From Micavibrio sp. UBA2705 (GTDB taxonomy: Bacteria > Pseudomonadota > Alphaproteobacteria > Micavibrionales > Micavibrionaceae): a DNA stretch of 60,096 bases. The notes beneath the pieces were generated by a model. The model saw nothing but the letters and a program-made list of their open reading frames with translations. It was not told the origin of the DNA and ran no database searches. The position numbers and the translations under genes are program-made. Position 1 is the stretch's first letter. The number at the start of each line of letters is the position of its first letter. Where the stretch lies: NCBI GenBank assembly GCA_002354205.1, contig DELD01000027.1, forward strand, positions 53,975 to 114,070. The letters run 5' to 3'. Below, in pieces: positions 58,118 through 60,096 of the stretch.

Positions 58118-60096
58118 CTAATTACGCAGCGGCTTACCTTTTTCAAGCATATGTTCTATACGTGAAACTGTGCCCTCTTTACGGACGAGCTTCATAAATT
58201 CAATATACTCAAGCTTAAGAAGGTCATCTTCTGTTAATGGATTTGTCCAGTCGCCTTTATCGCCGCCACTTAAGATATGGGAGAGATGGTCTGAAACCAC
58301 AACATCATATGGCGTTGCCATGCCGTTTTTCGCAAAATCAGCCACCGCCATATCAAGCGCGACCTTACCGCTTTTCCCTGGCAAGCGAATTTCTGTGACT
58401 TTTTCGGGCGCGCTATAGTCTTTGGCAAGTTCTAATGCTTTTTTCTTTGCATCGAACAATAAGCGATCACGGTTCATGGTAATTGCGTCGCTATCTTTGA
58501 AGTAACCGATAGCCTTGGCTTCTTGCGCCGATTTGGCGACCGTCGCAGTACCAATCACTTCAAACGCTTTGCGCATTGCGCCCATTGGCGTGGTGTTTGG
58601 CGAGAACCAAATCGGCTTACCGCCACCAGCTTTGGCGTAAGCTTGGCGCTCTTTCTCTTGGAAACGCAAAATCATTTCCTTACAACCGCCCCAGCCAGGG
58701 ACAAGGCCAACGCCGACTTCAACCAAGCCTGTATAAGTCTCAGCATGTGCCTGCACATGGTCAACATGAAGTAAAATCTCACAGCCGCCGCCCAGTGCCA
58801 TGCCCGAAGGCGCGGCAACAACAGGGAACGGCGCGTATTTTAGCGCCATATAAGTACGCTGCCCACCAAGGACAAGCTCCTCAATTTGTGGCCACATCGC
58901 GGTATTCATCGCAAATAAAGCAAGGCCAAGATTTGCTCCGGCTGAGAAATGCGTGCCTTCATTATAAACGACCAGCGCTTTATAATCACCGCTGCCATCA
59001 CCTATCATCTTGATCGCTTTGGTGTATGTGTCAAAAACATGATTATCCATTGCGTTCATTTTGCCGGTGAACTCAATGCACATCACGCCATCGCCAACAT
59101 CCCATAGCGCTGCAGATTCGCTTTTATAAAGCGGCTCAGCGCCCATCTTAATATCACTTAATAGCAATACGCCTTCAGCGCGCTTAATTTCATGATATGC
59201 GCCGTCCGTGCCGAAATAATATGGTTTGCCATTTTCAACTTTGTAAAATGTGCCTTCGCCAACTTTATCAAGAAGCTCAGGCACAGCCATGCCTTCTTCT
59301 CTTAATTTATCAGCGAACCATTTTGGCCCCAGCGCGTCGATCATTTCAAACGGGCCTTGCTTCCAATTTGTACCGAGCTTCATGGCCTCATCAACGGCGT
59401 AAATAGTATCCGCGATTTGCGGCACAAGCGATGCGGCATAAGACAATGTTTGCGCCATGACTTTCCATGCATAGCGCCCGCCTTCATCATCTGTTGTAAC
59501 AACGGCTTTGATGCCTGCTTTCCCCGCTTTCACCGAATCAAGACTTGGCTTGGTGGCCGCCTTGTATTGGCTTTCATCAAAGCGATCCGCATTGAGGCTG
59601 AGGCTCTGTTTCTCACGCGTGCCTTTTGGCGCATCGGGGTTCAAACGGTAAAAGCCGCCTTTGCCTTTACGGCCATTATAGCCTGCATCAATCATCTGGC
59701 TGACAAAGCCGTAATCTTTACTGATGTTGCGGTATTCATCATCCTTTGGCAGTGTCGCTAAAAGTGACTTGGACAAATACGGCATCAAATCCACACCGAC
59801 CAGATCAATCAGGCCAAAAACAGCTGTTTTCGGCACGCCAATCGGTTTCCCCATCACTGCGTCCGCGACTTCGATAGACACATTTTGTTCGAGCGCTTGA
59901 TTGACGGCAGCTTGCATCCAAAACACAAGCAAACGGTTAACGATAAATCCGGGCGTATCTTTACAAAAGACAACGCCTTTACCAAGCTGAACATCGCAGA
60001 AATCTTTTATCGTATCAACCGCTTCTTGGCGAGTTTGCGGCCCTTGAATAATTTCAAGCAGGCGCATATAACGCGGCGGGTTAAAGAAGTGGGTAA
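58118..60096 (-). CDS. FadN-like bifunctional 3-hydroxyacyl-CoA dehydrogenase/enoyl-CoA hydratase (5' end cut by window edge)
   Basis: The visible 659 codons begin inside the dehydrogenase domain at THFFNPPRYMRLLEI and continue in frame beyond the right edge. The 3-hydroxyacyl-CoA dehydrogenase part has KDTPGFIVNRLL and GLIDLVGVDLMP. A second C-terminal dehydrogenase-like domain follows (GTNWKQGPFEMIDALGPKW). The crotonase-type enoyl-CoA hydratase is at the C-terminus (EGTHFSAGANLGLALFAMN, GMALGGGCEILLH, EVGVGLVPGWGG). This order, dehydrogenase first, is that of Bacillus FadN and not of FadB/FadJ. It should act in fatty-acid beta-oxidation in the cytoplasm. A fadA-like thiolase may lie outside the window. 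Confidence 0.93.
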   Translation of the reverse strand, partial: THFFNPPRYMRLLEIIQGPQTRQEAVDTIKDFCDVQLGKGVVFCKDTPGFIVNRLLVFWMQAAVNQALEQNVSIEVADAVMGKPIGVPKTAVFGLIDLVGVDLMPYLSKSLLATLPKDDEYRNISKDYGFVSQMIDAGYNGRKGKGGFYRLNPDAPKGTREKQSLSLNADRFDESQYKAATKPSLDSVKAGKAGIKAVVTTDDEGGRYAWKVMAQTLSYAASLVPQIADTIYAVDEAMKLGTNWKQGPFEMIDALGPKWFADKLREEGMAVPELLDKVGEGTFYKVENGKPYYFGTDGAYHEIKRAEGVLLLSDIKMGAEPLYKSESAALWDVGDGVMCIEFTGKMNAMDNHVFDTYTKAIKMIGDGSGDYKALVVYNEGTHFSAGANLGLALFAMNTAMWPQIEELVLGGQRTYMALKYAPFPVVAAPSGMALGGGCEILLHVDHVQAHAETYTGLVEVGVGLVPGWGGCKEMILRFQEKERQAYAKAGGGKPIWFSPNTTPMGAMRKAFEVIGTATVAKSAQEAKAIGYFKDSDAITMNRDRLLFDAKKKALELAKDYSAPEKVTEIRLPGKSGKVALDMAVADFAKNGMATPYDVVVSDHLSHILSGGDKGDWTNPLTEDDLLKLEYIEFMKLVRKEGTVSRIEHMLEKGKPLRN

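Noticed and set aside
58118..60096. FadB or FadJ as identity for the right-edge gene
   Set aside because: The enoyl-CoA hydratase domain is C-terminal here, whereas FadB and FadJ have it N-terminal.
1..60096. Mobile elements, prophage, CRISPR arrays and toxin-antitoxin pairs
   Set aside because: I saw no transposase, integrase, phage gene, regularly spaced repeat or paired small toxin and antitoxin genes.

Overview
The window reads as chromosome of an alphaproteobacterium with moderate to low GC content. The supporting marks are a DivL-type sensor kinase whose phospho-acceptor histidine is replaced by tyrosine, a DUF3035 (BamF-type) lipoprotein beside lspA, an HslV with a short N-terminal prosegment, an IHF-beta/LapA pair, an EPSP synthase of the alphaproteobacterial type, and an aerobic chain with an aa3-type oxidase (SURF1, CtaC, CtaD) and ubiquinone synthesis (UbiA). 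I cannot name the genus; an early-branching or Micavibrio-like lineage is only a guess. I saw no tRNA, rRNA, CRISPR array, IS element or prophage. Almost all of the window is tightly packed housekeeping and lineage-specific genes.

Layout. 0-8 kb: the end-truncated SURF1 gene, thyA-folA, a glycerophosphodiester phosphodiesterase, a YdcF-like gene followed by the first member (A) of an uncharacterised protein family with GExH and CGxxHxxGD motifs, and two DsbA-like thiol oxidoreductases. 8-16 kb: ubiA, rsmE, ctaC-ctaD, then three more members of the same family (B, C, D), with D and C overlapping by four bases. 16-29 kb: a DMT exporter, ilvC, two secreted proteins, a FemAB/GNAT protein, dapD, a lipoprotein S41 protease, a GT25 glycosyltransferase and an O-antigen-ligase-like protein, aroA-cmk and cysS. 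29-39 kb: the DivL-like kinase, a pseudo-receiver regulator, an Smr protein, hslVU and serA. 39-44 kb: ihfB-lapA, a very large and divergent bifunctional penicillin-binding protein and small unknown genes. 44-49 kb: kdsD-lptC-lptA (LPS synthesis and transport), rsmD, rluB and tadA. 49-60 kb: a NUDT9-like Nudix protein, outer-membrane proteins, lspA, a bufferin-type copper RiPP operon (precursor, MNIO enzyme, partner), miaA, an overlooked 56-residue protein gene with its own promoter and terminator, and a FadN-like beta-oxidation protein running off the right edge.

How it fits together. Envelope building (LptA, LptC, KdsD, GT25, WaaL-like, PBP, LspA, BamF-like, CtpA-like) and periplasmic thiol or copper chemistry (DsbA-like pair, bufferin operon, cytochrome oxidase with SURF1) are the two main themes. 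The bufferin operon carries an exact GTAACC-N16-CGAA promoter, the motif I remember for the Caulobacter heavy-metal ECF factor SigF. A 9-of-10 match lies in front of the DsbA pair. The most novel element is the four-copy GExH family, which I place by motif logic in the EreA/ChaN/TraB-TIKI hydrolase-like superfamily and which has no known function.
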